Source of the DNA: Grammothele lineata
Lineage: Eukaryota; Basidiomycota; Agaricomycetes; Polyporales; Polyporaceae
Direction: 5' to 3'
DNA: 64,000 nt
Assembly (NCBI GenBank): GCA_002150815.3
Contig: NDFF03000370.1
Location: forward strand, 310,001-374,000
The notes under the pieces: model-generated
What the model was told of the DNA's origin: nothing
Databases searched by the model: none
Seen by the model: only the letters and a program-made list of their open reading frames with translations
Program-made: the position numbers and the translations under genes
Shown here: one piece after another, positions 35,081 through 47,925 of the stretch
Layout of the letters: each line of letters begins with the position of its first letter
How positions within the stretch are numbered: position 1 is the stretch's first letter

Positions 35081-36677
35081 ATGTCATCCGTTGAGCATCT
35101 CCGCCAGCGGTACGAGTCCGCGGGGCAAGGCCACCTCTTCGCCTTCTACGACACCCTCCCACCCGCCGAGCAGGCCGCGCTCGTCGCGCAGCTCTCCGCG
35201 CTCGACATCGAGCGCGTGAACCGCATCTACGCCAAGGCTGTCGCCTCAGAGAAGGCGCTCGCCGCCGCCGCAGGCAAGGAAACTATCGAGCCCCTCCCCG
35301 ACGATGCCGCAGGCTCCGTCATCGAAGACCCCGCCGGCGCCGCGGCATGGCGCGCCGAAGGACTCGCGGCGATCGCGCGGGGAGAGGTCGGGGTGCTCCT
35401 TATGGCCGGGGGCCAGGGCACGCGTCTGGGGAGCAGTGCGCCGAAGGGGTGCTACGACATTGGGCTACCTTCGCACAAGAGCCTCTTCCAGCTGCAGGCG
35501 GAGCGCATCGCGCGTCTCCAGAAGGTAGCAGCGGACGCAGAGGGGAAGCCTGAGAGCAAAGTGGTCATTCCGTGGTACGTGATGACGAGTGGGCCGACGA
35601 GGAGTGAGACGGAGTCGTTCTTCAAGACACACAACTTCTTCGGGCTCGACCCCGCCAATGTCATCTTCTTCGAGCAGGGTATGTCCTTTCCGCCCCATCT
35701 TCCCCGGTTCCCCCGTCTATCGTCCCCCGTCACCGCATGCTCCCCACTTGATTCTTGCGTGTGCTGACCTCGGGCATCGCGGTGCTACAACAGGCACACT
35801 ACCCTGCCTCACCATGGACGGAAAGGTCCTGCTCGAGACACGCTCGCGCGTCGCCGTCGCGCCTGAAGGGAACGGCGGTCTCTACGCCGCGCTCCGCCAG
35901 CCGCTTTCACCCACAAACAAGACCCACACTGTGCTCACGGACCTCGACGCGCGTGGCGTGCGGTACGTGCACCTTTACGGCGTCGACAACTGCCTCGTGC
36001 GCATCGCAGACCCCGCCTTCGTCGGCTACTGCCTCCAGAAGCAGGCCGACTGCGCCGCCAAGGTCGTCCCCAAAGCGCACCCCGCCGAGTCCGTCGGCGT
36101 CGTTGCCCGGCGGGGCGACAAGTTCTCCGTCGTCGAGTACTCCGAGATCTCCAAGGAGCAGGCCGAGCGGCGCACGCCTAGCGGCGCGCTCGCCTTCCGC
36201 GCGGGCAACATCGTGAACCACTTCTACACCGCTTCCTTCCTGCGCGCCGTGGAGGCCTTCGAGGACGAGCTCGCGTTCCACATCGCGCGCAAGAAGATCG
36301 CGCACGTCGACCTCTCCTCCGGCGCGCTCGTCAAGCCCCCCAAGCCGAACGGGATGAAGCTCGAGATGTTCGTCTTTGACGTCTTCCCGTTCGCGCAGCG
36401 CTTCGCCGTGCTCGAGGTCGCGCGCGCGGACGAGTTCAGCCCGCTCAAGAACGCGCCCGGCACGGGCGCGGACGACCCGGACACGAGCCGCCGCGACCTC
36501 CTCGCGCAGCACCGCCGCTTCCTCGAGGCTGCCGGCGCGACGGTCCAGGAGGGCGTCGAGATCGAGCTCTCGCCGCTCGTCACGTACAGCGGCGAGGGGC
36601 TCGAGTCCGTCAAGGGCAAGACGTTCACGCGTTCGGGGCTCGTCGAGTCGATCGAGGAGCTCGACGCGCTCGTCTAG
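35081..36677 (+). CDS. UAP1: UDP-N-acetylglucosamine pyrophosphorylase
   Basis: Two exons, 35081-35678 and 35794-36677; 493 residues, the usual length. The nucleotide-binding loop LLMAGGQGTRLGSSAPKGCY sits near residues 106-125. Substrate-binding motifs SKVVIPWYVMTSGPT, GVDNCLVR, VGVVARRGDKFSVVEYSEIS, AGNIVNHFYT and KPNGMKLEMFVFDVFP follow in family order. The enzyme makes UDP-GlcNAc from UTP and GlcNAc-1-phosphate in the cytosol, the last step before chitin synthesis and glycosylation. Codon use is strongly C/G-ending, as expected for a highly expressed gene; this makes long antisense frames that are not genes. Confidence 0.96.
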
Positions 36678-37026
36678 TCGGATGCGGAGACGCGAAAAAT
36701 GGGGGAGGGGGTGTGTGGACCCCATAGGCAGCCCTGGAACCCGGACCTGTATCATCACCGTAGTCGTAGTCACCTCGTTCTCGCTGTGTTGTCGCCTACG
36801 GACATATGGACATCTTCTCGTAGCCTCGTAGAACAGCACCCTCGCACTTGCCGATAATGGAACCGATGCCTCTTTCACCTACCTCTCTGCCCGCGCATGC
36901 GCCATCGATAACTCGGGAGAAAGCTGCCATCGAAACCGCGAGATAGTTGAGCGTGCCACGAGGTACAGTACACACGTAAGGGGGAAACCGACTGTATACC
37001 CCGCGCCATGCTCATCTACGCCGCTG
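36678..37026. other. UAP1 / taxilin-like convergent 3' flanks
   Basis: About 350 bp between two convergent genes. No gene or repeat seen. Confidence 0.4.
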
Positions 37027-39149
37027 TCACGAGCCCTCTGCCCGCCAATTATTGACTTTGGCTGCCCCTTCTTGCTGCTTCTGTAGTGCGCCGTGTAAAG
37101 ACTGCAGGAACTGTCGTGTTCGCTCGCTGTCGGGCTGGGGAAAGGACGCAGAGCGCGTGTGAGCCGCATTCTCGCTAGTGCCTGTATGCGCCCACCTCGT
37201 GACAACAGGAGAGTAGCTTGTTGATGAGGACGGTCTGCTGTTCCGTAGCGTCATCCAGCTCTTTCCGCAGTTGCTTACACTAGAAAAGGAGCACTCCTAA
37301 GCCACCGGCGCACAATGTACGAGAAAATGTAGATGGTGCGACGGACCTCCTCTTCGCTTTTGTCGGCTCGGGACTTTTCCGCGTCGGCGAGCTGCTTCTG
37401 CTCCGCGGCTCGCGCCCGAGAGAGCAGGACCTCGAGCTCTTTCGACCGCACAACGCACTCAAAGTGTCGTTCTCGGAGCTCGTACTGCCGCAATACCTCC
37501 TTCAGTCGCTCACGGACGCTGTAAGGGATAGGTTAAATGTGTCAGCAGCCACATATGGCAGCGAGGCTCGAAGCTCGTCCACTCACACGCCGTCGAATAT
37601 GCTCTGTAGCGTTTTCCGTGCTCTGGCAAAATAGTTGTCTCAGTCGCCTCCCACCCGGGGAGGAGCGGTCAATGTGGTAGTTGGGGCACTCACTCCGTAG
37701 GGTCCTCCACCCACTCCTTCTTTAGTTTCTGCCGTACAGGCTCCGGGCCCTCATCCAGCTCCTCCGTCCCAGGGCCCTCTGTGAGGTCCATCATCTCTAC
37801 CGCGAGGATGACGTCCCCGTCCTCAATGCCTGCTTCCTCCGTAGTCTGGTCAGGCTCGAGTGTGCGCCCAGAATGCGAGAAGATAAACTGCATCGCGTTA
37901 GGGTTCACTGCCGCTGGCGTACTGCCCGTCCCGTTCACCAGGGGACTCGCGCCCTTCTTCCCGCCAAGGCCAGGCGTCGACGCAGGCGTCGCGGGCACGG
38001 TATAACGGCCGGATGCGCCGGCGACGTGGGTCTCCATGCGCTCCGTCCAAGCGTTGAAGAGCCGCGTGAGTTTCGTCTTGCGTGAGATCTTGAAATAGAG
38101 CTCGGCGCGGTACTTGCAGACGACGCGCACAACGATGTCGGGCATCTCGCGGTATTTGCTCTCCCGGAGCTTTGCCCGCTCGGCGCGCTTTGCCATGTCG
38201 CTCTTCATTTGCACGATCTAAGAGGAGAAGGCGAGAGAACGATTCACATATGTTTTGAGCGGCGGCGTGGTTGGGGCGCACCTCTTCCTGTGCCTCCTCC
38301 ACGCATGTTGCTAATCGTTTGCTATCTTCCTACGAACGGTTTTCCAGTGAGGATGATGTGAAAGTGCAGGGCGATTGGCCGACGCACTCGTAGCTTCTTG
38401 TTGTCCTGCAGATGATAGTCAAAATCGGGCTGTGTGTTACGGAAAGTTCATGGGTCACCTTCTGCAACTCCCGAGCAAGGTTCTCCATCTTCGTCTTGCT
38501 CTGGTTGGCCTTCGTCAATTGGCCCTTTGCTGCACACCCTAAGCATGATGTGTGCGGTAACAGAACGAGACAGCGCACCAGCGTCCTTGTCCTTCGTCAA
38601 CTTCTGTTTCTCTTTCGCATGGTCTCGTTCCACGCGCTTGAGTTCTGCGAACTACCATACCGTCCATGAATTTCTCGCCGGCGCGTGTGGAAAACATAGC
38701 ACGCACCAACTCGATATACTTTGCATGTATTGCAGTCTCGGTCATACCGGAGACAGACTTCTTCGCCTCCTCCGCTGAGGAGAGGGGCCACCCCGACGTC
38801 AGCACTGACCACATATTCCCTCCACAGTGGACGGGGGGCGGACACACGCACCAAACCGTCGCTCTTCCTCCTCCTCGTGCACCTCCACCTCCTCGAGCGC
38901 GGCAATCCGGTTCCTCACCGACTCGATCACCTGGGACTGGTCTACAGGCTGCTCCGCGGCCGCGGCCTTCTTCTTGCTCTTCTGCACGGGCGCGTGGCCG
39001 GTGCCGTTCACCGCTGTCCCATTCGCAGTGCGCGCGGCGGACGCGGTTGGTCCTGTATTCGGCGGGACAGGGGGCGCCGCGGCGGGTGCAGGCGGGGTGG
39101 GGCCGGCGGGGGCGGGCCTGCCGTGTCTGGCGGTCTGGGCGCCGTTCAT
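37027..39149 (-). CDS. Taxilin-like coiled coil with an internal SUMO-like domain
   Basis: Eleven exons: 39149-38852, 38774-38707, 38651-38579, 38529-38459, 38405-38388, 38329-38282, 38217-37694, 37622-37587, 37518-37347, 37279-37196, 37134-37027; 499 residues. The N-terminus is Pro/Ala-rich with KSKKK. A taxilin-type coiled coil follows (FAELKRVERDHAKEKQKL, KGQLTKANQSKTKMENLARE). Exon 7 (residues about 193-367) carries a ubiquitin-like fold of SUMO/Rad60-SLD type: VRVVCKYRAELYFKISRK, LFNAWTERM, a ~45-residue loop, QFIFSHSGRTLEPDQTTEE and GIEDGDVILAVEMMDL. It has no C-terminal GG, so it is not a conjugatable modifier. The coiled coil then resumes with RERLKEVLRQYELRERHFEC, the central taxilin motif. 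Taxilins bind syntaxins in vesicle traffic. Exon 7 is phase 0-2, so skipping it breaks the frame. The last two exons are less certain. Confidence 0.75.
37694..38217 (-). other. Exon encoding the SUMO-like domain
   Basis: A single 524-nt exon, by far the longest of the gene, contains the whole ubiquitin-like module plus short charged flanks (KSDMAKRAERAKLRESKYRE before; EPVRQKLKKEWVEDPTE after). All other coiled-coil exons after the first are 18-172 nt. The contrast suggests insertion of a pre-formed module. Confidence 0.65.
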
Positions 39150-40124
39150 AGCAGGCGTGAGCGTGGGTTTGCGCGGGGGCGGGCGTGGTGGACGCGGTGC
39201 GTGGAAAGCGTGCGGCGGGTGGTGTGCTAGGCCCTGAGCGGCGTGCGGTGGGGGAGGCGGGAAGGAGAGTGAGGTCGGAGTCGGGAGGAGCGCCAGTCGA
39301 ACTCGGCGGATCTGTGGCAGACGACGTTTGTCACGGCTCTCGCTCCGCCGCCGCTCCTTCGCCTTTCCGTCGTGTTCCTTGTCCTCCGTCGCACGCCATG
39401 GCCTCCGTACACATCCGTGAATGGTCTCTTTTCTGCCACTGCATGTCCTTGGCCGTCACTTCTACTCGTCAAACACTCCGACTGACCAATCAGCTCGCAC
39501 AAGAGAGACTCCGATGTACATGCAATACGGCCCGCTTTACATCCTGTGATCTCGTTATTTCCGTACAGCCCGAGGAGGTCATCTTCGGAAGTAGTCCGCA
39601 GAGCGCGATACGCAGTGATGCAATTAGTACCAAGAGTTCATTGGCATCTACACAACAAAAGGTCTTCTGTTACAAAACGGGCGATAACGAAAGCCGTAGT
39701 GGCAACACATGTTGGTCCCAAGGCACTGTCTAACGTAGGCGAATTGGTCGAAGGAGACAACGCGAGGCGACTGCCCCCAGACACATGCATTAGATGACTA
39801 GGAAGATCGTGGCCGAGCATCATACCTGGTAATGTTCTCATGGATGCTTGAGGTCGATGCCTTGACAGCATCCTCTGCGGCAACATCCAGCCCGGCAGAA
39901 CGCCACCTCGTGAAAACATCGGCAGATACACTCACGTCTTGCGGTTGGGTTAGAGAGTAGTGATGTATGTCGAGTTATAGGCTCAACGAGCCCGGCATTA
40001 AGGTAAGGATTATACTTGTGTACACTAGATACTCTGAGTGTTCAGGAACGAGGACGTTGAGCGAGGTGTAACGGGTACGAGCTGAATATACACTCGCCTA
40101 GTAGCCGGCACACCATCTAGGCCC
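39150..40124. other. Intergenic, no gene recognised
   Basis: Upstream region of the taxilin-like gene and 3' flank of TSF1. GC-rich up to about 39400, AT-richer afterwards. Open stretches on both strands lack domains or splice logic. Confidence 0.4.
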
Positions 40125-41162
40125 TTATGCACTTTCTACCGGTTCGCCGAGAGACCACTTCACGAACTCCAATACCTCGATCCCGCCGTCCTCCGTGCCT
40201 TCTGCGACCAAGCCCTGCGCCTTCGCCCAGAACTGGAGCTCTTCCTCCACGTTGTTTCCCTGCTTGTCCATGAACATGTCCGAAGGCTGTGCGTACAGCG
40301 CATCGGGGTCCGCACCGCGCACCGTCGTTGTCGGGAACCCAACAATCGTGCGACCGAGGGAGCGTTCCAGCGCCGCCAGTTTTTGCTGGAACGCCTCCTG
40401 CCCGATCAGCTCGGGCAGGCGCGGTGACTTGAGCGCGAGTAGTGTGAGCGCGCCCTTGGTGCCACTGCCAGCGTGTCCGACCGATCCGTGGCAGAAGGGG
40501 AACACGCGCAGACCGAGATGTCGCTGCTGGGCCGGGAAAGGGTCGCGCGAGAGCGCCGCGGCGCGCCGGAGTGTGATCTTCTCCCCGACCTTCGTCACGA
40601 GATCCCGTACGGCGGCCTCAACCGTGATGTGCGAAGGTGAGGTAGCTGCTTGAGGGCCGCGGTGGTCCAGGAGCGGCGCGTCATGGAGAGCGTCGAGGAA
40701 GACTGGTTGCACGAAGGAAGCGCCTGCGCCCTCTCCGCGAGAGGGCTCGGCGAGAAACGCGGCGGTGTGGGCGATGTCCGCGAGAAGGCGGTTGAAGAGC
40801 TCGTTGCGCGCGACGAAGTCCGTCTCACAGTTGAGCTCAACAATCGCGGCGCGCACCGCACCGGCCGCGCCGGGGCGCGCCCCAGGCGAAAGAACTTGCA
40901 CACCAACGAGACCCTGGCTTGCAACGCGGTCCGCGAGCTTCGCGACTTTGGCGGCGCCGGTGGCGGCGCGGTCGGCGTCGAGCCAAGCAAGGGCAGCGTC
41001 GAGATCGTTGTTGCTGGCAGCGAGCGCTTCGCGGGCCTTGGTGAGCGAAACGCCTTCCGTGATCTTGCGAAGCTCAGCGACGAGTTTGACCGAAGGCTTC
41101 ACAGGAGGTGCTGTCGAGTACAATCGAGAGGACAGCGCGGCAGCTCTGCGGACGGCGTGCAT
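40125..41162 (-). CDS. TSF1: Mitochondrial translation elongation factor EF-Ts
   Basis: An intronless frame of 345 residues from ATG 41162. This start gives MHAVRRAAALSSRLYSTAPP, a typical mitochondrial presequence; an in-frame ATG at 41240 would add 26 residues that spoil it. The N-terminal UBA-like module (LVAELRKITEGVSLTKAREA then LAASNNDLDAALAWLD) and the EF-Tu-contacting motif VELNCETDFVARNELFNRL are diagnostic. The dimerisation-type C-terminal domain includes GEKITLRRA and a late EEELQFWAKAQG. EF-Ts catalyses GDP/GTP exchange on mitochondrial EF-Tu. Absence of introns is unusual in this neighbourhood. Confidence 0.93.
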   Translation of the reverse strand: MHAVRRAAALSSRLYSTAPPVKPSVKLVAELRKITEGVSLTKAREALAASNNDLDAALAWLDADRAATGAAKVAKLADRVASQGLVGVQVLSPGARPGAAGAVRAAIVELNCETDFVARNELFNRLLADIAHTAAFLAEPSRGEGAGASFVQPVFLDALHDAPLLDHRGPQAATSPSHITVEAAVRDLVTKVGEKITLRRAAALSRDPFPAQQRHLGLRVFPFCHGSVGHAGSGTKGALTLLALKSPRLPELIGQEAFQQKLAALERSLGRTIVGFPTTTVRGADPDALYAQPSDMFMDKQGNNVEEELQFWAKAQGLVAEGTEDGGIEVLEFVKWSLGEPVESA

Positions 41163-41979
41163 GGTGTGGACGAGGGTGAGGAGGTCGAGCAAGCCATGAC
41201 GCGGGCGACGGGCACCAGGAATTTCGCGCGTCTTTGTCACGTGCCAGCGTACATTCGCTGAGGCGCTGCCGAGCCTGGATTACCGCCTCTACTATCTCTA
41301 TCCAGACCTCCTCGTTCGCTGAATGTAATTGAACCTTCTCTTAATGCAGTATGTAGCCATACATCCCCAGAAGTTGATGCTGCCTAACATGTGTACAGTA
41401 TGTGCTCTATCTCTTCGGACATTGTTGCCACCAAATACCGGTTTCTGATCATCTTCCGAGCAGTGATTGCATACACCTCCAATGCATGACTAGACGGCAG
41501 GAACGCTCGATGAGGACTGACCGCAGGAAAAGAGTTTTATCGGCATGATTGAAGATTTGACGGCCGAGGCTCCGTGTAAGAGACAGCGAATCCTAAAGGG
41601 AAATGCTCATACTCGCCGGACCCGTTGCCGCACGATCTGGTCATATCAATAACATGGAACGAACATTTCGGACCAAGTGGTACGGACAAGACGACATATC
41701 TATATTTTGTATCATCTCAGATACCTTTTCGCTACGTGTGGTACACCTTGTGGACTAATCACCCCCCGACGAGCATGGTCAGGAAGCATAGATTCGGACA
41801 GCTTCGGTGTGGTCGTTGCGGCGGTTGACGTGATATAACAAAGATGCTTCGAGCCCCAGAACTTCACCAGAGTTTCTGCCGTACATAAAACCCCCACTAA
41901 CGATACCTTTCTCTTCTCAGACACTTGCCACTCTTTTACACTGCTGTCCTTACTCTTCGCCAGCCGACATACGACGACC
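41163..41979. other. TSF1 / GH5 B divergent upstream region
   Basis: About 800 bp between divergent genes. A TACATAAAAC stretch at about 41882-41891, roughly 90 bases before the GH5 B ATG, may serve as its TATA element. Nothing else recognised. Confidence 0.4.
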
Positions 41980-43685
<1,706 letters not shown>

Positions 43686-44124
43686 GGCTGCATTTGGGAC
43701 AGCTTCCGATATTACCCCGGGAGATGGACATCCGATGGCTAATGTGTAGGATTCTTTGAGGCGTGCTCGGGCCCATCGTGGGGTTGTTGGACCAAGGCCG
43801 GAGGCTAGTCTACTGTGATATGTGTGTTGAACCCGGCCGCGGGTAGTACTCGTGTCATGAATCTATTCCAAATGCGCACCAAGTTCGACCACACAGGTCA
43901 TGAGATGCCTATAACAGAAGCTTAGAGCGTGGCACGTATATCTCTTGCATGTGAACAATGCCTTACTGGACGCAGAATGAAAACTCAGAGCATATGGACA
44001 ATATGTTAGATACATTCGGATACTCTACACCTAGATACCAATCTGACCAACGCTTGACTGCCGGAGTTACAAGCCGCGAGGAGCAGCCATGGAGGAACTG
44101 GTAAGGCGAAGTAGTACCACCACG
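43686..44124. other. 3' flank of GH5 B, similar to the GH5 A 3' flank
   Basis: The first ~50 bases after the stop (GGGACAGCTTCCGATATTAC and neighbours) resemble the 50 bases after the GH5 A stop, read on the opposite strand, at well above chance. Beyond that no similarity is seen and no gene is recognised. Confidence 0.5.
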
Positions 44125-47100
44125 TCAAGTCCTCCTCCGTTTCGTGTCCACTCGACTGGCACTTGATGGAACGTTCGCACCTGCTGGACGTTTGACCCCC
44201 GCTTCAACCAGTGGTAGACTTTGTTGTGACATTCCCAGCGCAGTGAAAATCCTAGAACGATCGGGTCCGAGAGCTGCCTCTAACACTCCCAGGGGAGTCA
44301 CCTTAGTGAAGCTCTGCAGAATATCAGCCCCTTGGTCCCGAAGCGGACCCCAGCGCAGAGGGCCCAGGAGTATGTCAGTCTTCTCAACCTAGATGCGACG
44401 TCAGCTGCGGGCAAATGTTGATACGGAAAGGAAGCTTGAACATACCCGTAAGCCTCCAGGATTGCCCGCGATAGTCTCGAAGGTGACGCCCGTCGCGACG
44501 TAAGCACGTAGACGTGCTTCGACATGTTTCCGCACGTCCTCGTTAATACTGTCAAAGGCTTGTGCCTTGCTGCCCGAGGGACTCTGGACGAAGTCGCGCA
44601 CCCGCTTGCAGTGAGTGCACCCGCATGTCCAACTCTCAATCCTCTTCTTCGCAGCGTTTGCTGTAGCGATGTCTCCAGAGGTGGGCGATGCAGGCAACAC
44701 GTGGTCCACCCAAAAAGCGAGGATAGTCCTGTAAAACGAGACGTAGTCAAGATTACATGCGAAGCCATGTGCCTGCACTGCTCCAGCGAGTTTCGGAGAT
44801 AATTCTGCGAGGAATGTTGCGACATCCGATGGCGGGTCTGCGTGATGTTGCGCGATCGCGCGATCGAGTGCGACCGCGCATACGTCGGGGAGGTTGAGGC
44901 GCATGTAGCGTTTGAGTACGTCTACTGTTCTCGACCCGAAGGAGTAGGCGAAGTGCGAACTGCCCAGATGGTCTTCTATGGGTGCGAGCGCCGTCGCCAT
45001 ACGAATAAGTGTTTCGCGGTAGTTCCAACCGGGTTGCTTCTCTAAGTAGTCCCGCTTGCTTTCCAGTCGACTGAGGATTTGATCCAGAAGAACAGGGTTG
45101 AGGGGCAGTGTCGCAGATCTGGAAAAAATCCTTCGAGACAAATATTAGCACAACACGCTAGCATGAGAAAGGGCTTGTACTAGAACTCACTCTATCTCCA
45201 CCCTTTGGGGTTCCTTAGTCGTGGTCGCAACTTCGAAGAGGCGGTCAACGTCTTGACGCTGGAACTTTGCAGGGCAGCGTGTTGCAATATCGAGGTATAT
45301 GTGGACGGTCGCCTTTACCAGTACTGTCCAGTCATATGTCGAACCTGAGGAAACCGCACACAATAAAGGGTGAAGAACTTCGGACGCGTAGCGATAAGCA
45401 AGGATTGCATCCAATCCTTCGAGAGCAGTCAGCTTGGTGATCAGAGAGACTATGAGGTCTTGTTGTCTGGTTTTGAGGCATATGTCCACGACCGACTTCG
45501 GTAGCCAGATGGATCTTGGAATCGATTTAGAGCGGCTAGGGAGTTGCTTGAATCCGGGGTCATCCTGGATATCCTCGTGGTTGACGAAATCCGCTTGTGA
45601 TATCACGCGCGTTATCGCAGCCCGCACGAGGCTTAATCTGTCAGATAGAGGGATTCGCTCGTCAACGCTAACTTGTTCAGCGAAGATCAAAGTGAACGCT
45701 GCATTTTCCTTTGTTCCCAGCCGTGTAAGCACGCTGTAACATATCTGAAAGTTAGCAGAAACCCAGGTGGGCACGACCATGTCTACGCACATCTCTTTTA
45801 AAGAGATAATGCCTCCGCGCTCCAGGCATACATCAATGACCACGGTCGCACACAATTTGAGCTCCTTGCCGGAAAATCGCAGCCTACCCAAAATTATCGT
45901 CCACCAGTTATTGAACCACGTTGCTGTCGCCTGGGCGACGTCCACGTTACCCCTAATTGCGACCTCGAGTTTCCGCAAGAATAATAGAAGCGATGTACTA
46001 TCTGCTTCCTTCTCAAATGCTGGTTCGATGCTACGAGTAAATTACGGTTTTAGTTGAGGGGACGCAATCACGTTGTGTACTACATACCAGGTCTTAACTG
46101 CTTCCAGCCCGAAAACCGTGATGGCACTGGCTGCGTTCTCCGCTCCTAGAACACTGATATGACCGTCGGCCACACACACCTTGACAGCGCGGGACCATAG
46201 GGAAACATCATTCCGCATGCATGCTACGTGCCCGACGCTACTCATAATAAGCGGAAGAAGATCGTGGGGAGCTGGTCGTGTGAGAATGCGTTCTAAAAGT
46301 TCAGTTTCTTCGGGCGTCGCTAATCGTGATGTTGAACGTTGAAGGGCAAGGCAGGCATGCCGGAACCCATCTTCTCCATGTATGACATCCCAATTGCAGC
46401 GGTCAGGCCAAACGACGAGGGCGCTACACGAATAGCCTTTACAGGGATTGTTAGGGTGATAGGATGATCGCAAATATGGACAATTCGGACGACTTACATT
46501 GCTTCAAATACCCCTCTTCGCCATAGCCTATGTGTCGCAGCATTAGCAAGCTGATATGAGTAAGGGGGGTAGGAACATACCGTCAAAATCGTTATCCGGG
46601 AAATCGCGTTCCTGCAATGTAGCTCTGAATCCATCTGCCGTCGGAATCACCTCGGTGGCGGTATCGACTTCCCGAGCGGCTGCGAGAGGCTCGCCATCAA
46701 GCCGATACATCTGCCCGAGCGCGAAGTGCGATTTGTAGATCTTCGTCATCTCATACTGCCGTTCGTCATCGTCGTAGTCGTCCGTGCTATTTGCATCCTC
46801 GGGGTCGAAGACCTCACGGCCTATGCCTTCCTGGAAGTACTCCATCTGAACGAGGGCAATGTGAAATCCAAGCGGTAGTCCGATCATCGAAAACAATGCG
46901 ACCGTTTTGGCGTCTGGACCCTTGAGCGCAGTCTCAGAGAGCTCATCATATGAGGAGCGCAGAACAAACAGAATCTTCTTAGGTGACTCGAAGGGCCCCA
47001 GCTGGTTCCACGAGAGGAGGACCCGGCGCAACTTCACAGTCAATTCGGTATCAAGATGAGGAGTAGGAATGGGACGATGCCGCCAAGGATTCGGTTCGAG

Positions 47101-47925
47101 GCCGACACTGTATAAGAGCACGAGAGCGTGCCCAGTCGTAACTTCGGACATTTGATGTGTTGCTTTATGATGCCAGGCGACGACAGTGGTGCTGGTAGCG
47201 CTTGAGGCGCAGAATTCATACGGCCTGGATATTCCACCGAACGATATATCCAGAATACCACCTGAGAACTGTGAAGGGAGGTAGACCGCCATGACTACTT
47301 GCTGTTGGTCGCTGCAAGTGATGTGAGCCACACAACCGGCGACAAGTATGCGCACGATAACATACCGCAATACGCGATGTGGTAGTCTATTCACGCTGGC
47401 GTTAGATGATACACAATATGCGATAGCTGGCCAGGATACACTCACCGTGAACCGGGCCCAAGAAGGATCATCGACGTCAGCTCGACGCTAAACTCCTCGT
47501 AGGTGCGCGGTAGCTCCATAATTCGCCATATTTTCTTTGCAGCCTTGTTCAAAAACTCCGGCCATAGACGTGTGCTACGCATCGTAACCTTATTTATTGA
47601 ATTTACCGGCTGACTAGAGTAGCTGAAGACAAGGACAACATACCTCGTGGGCCGAAAATATACACTCGGCAGAGGTAGTACCCCCATTCTGTGGGTTGTG
47701 CTCTACGACTGAGGCAGCATCGCGAGCACTGAGGGGCAGTCCAATACTTCCTATATGAGAATTTTTGACGAGAATCAGAGGGTTTGGAGCTTCCGCGCAG
47801 GTCCAGTGGGAAGAGAAGGGTTTCATGTCAGGAACCTTGTTGCCTATGATGTCCTGTAGAAGAGTCTGTGGTATGTAGTCAGGAACGCTGATTTTGTCGG
47901 CCGAGATGTGTACTGACTCTGACAT
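44125..47925 (-). CDS. Oxygenase-family copy 3, degenerate 2OG-Fe(II) site
   Basis: Nine exons: 47925-47644, 47588-47446, 47386-47366, 47311-46581, 46527-46498, 46436-46088, 46030-45191, 45118-44446, 44388-44125; about 1110 residues. It matches copy 1 throughout: AEAPNPLILV and SIGLPLSARDA near the N-terminus, VVMAVYLPSQFSGGILDISF in the oxygenase domain, CSALVVWPDRCNWDVIHGED, and WTCGCTHCKRVRDF near the end. At the iron site LPHVDT has become LPHRVL, so the first His survives but the Asp is gone. The distal His remains (THQMSEVTTG), while the Arg of SGYR is Ala (TGHA). Hydroxylation is therefore unlikely. The last exon ends VDTKRRRT and stops, without the IDLT tail. No internal stop or frameshift occurs in 1110 codons, so the gene seems to be kept. 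Confidence 0.78.

Noticed and set aside
35907..36878. 323-codon open frame antisense to UAP1
   Set aside because: It is a shadow of the strongly GC-ending codons of UAP1; the translation is charged and repetitive, with no domain or splice sites.
37694..38217. SUMO-like exon as an independent SUMO gene
   Set aside because: It has no diglycine end, no stop before the 3' splice donor, and both ends join the taxilin exons in phase; kept as part of the chimera.
41163..41240. Longer EF-Ts start at 41240
   Set aside because: The extra 26 residues place an acidic and polar stretch in front of an otherwise perfect mitochondrial presequence at 41162.
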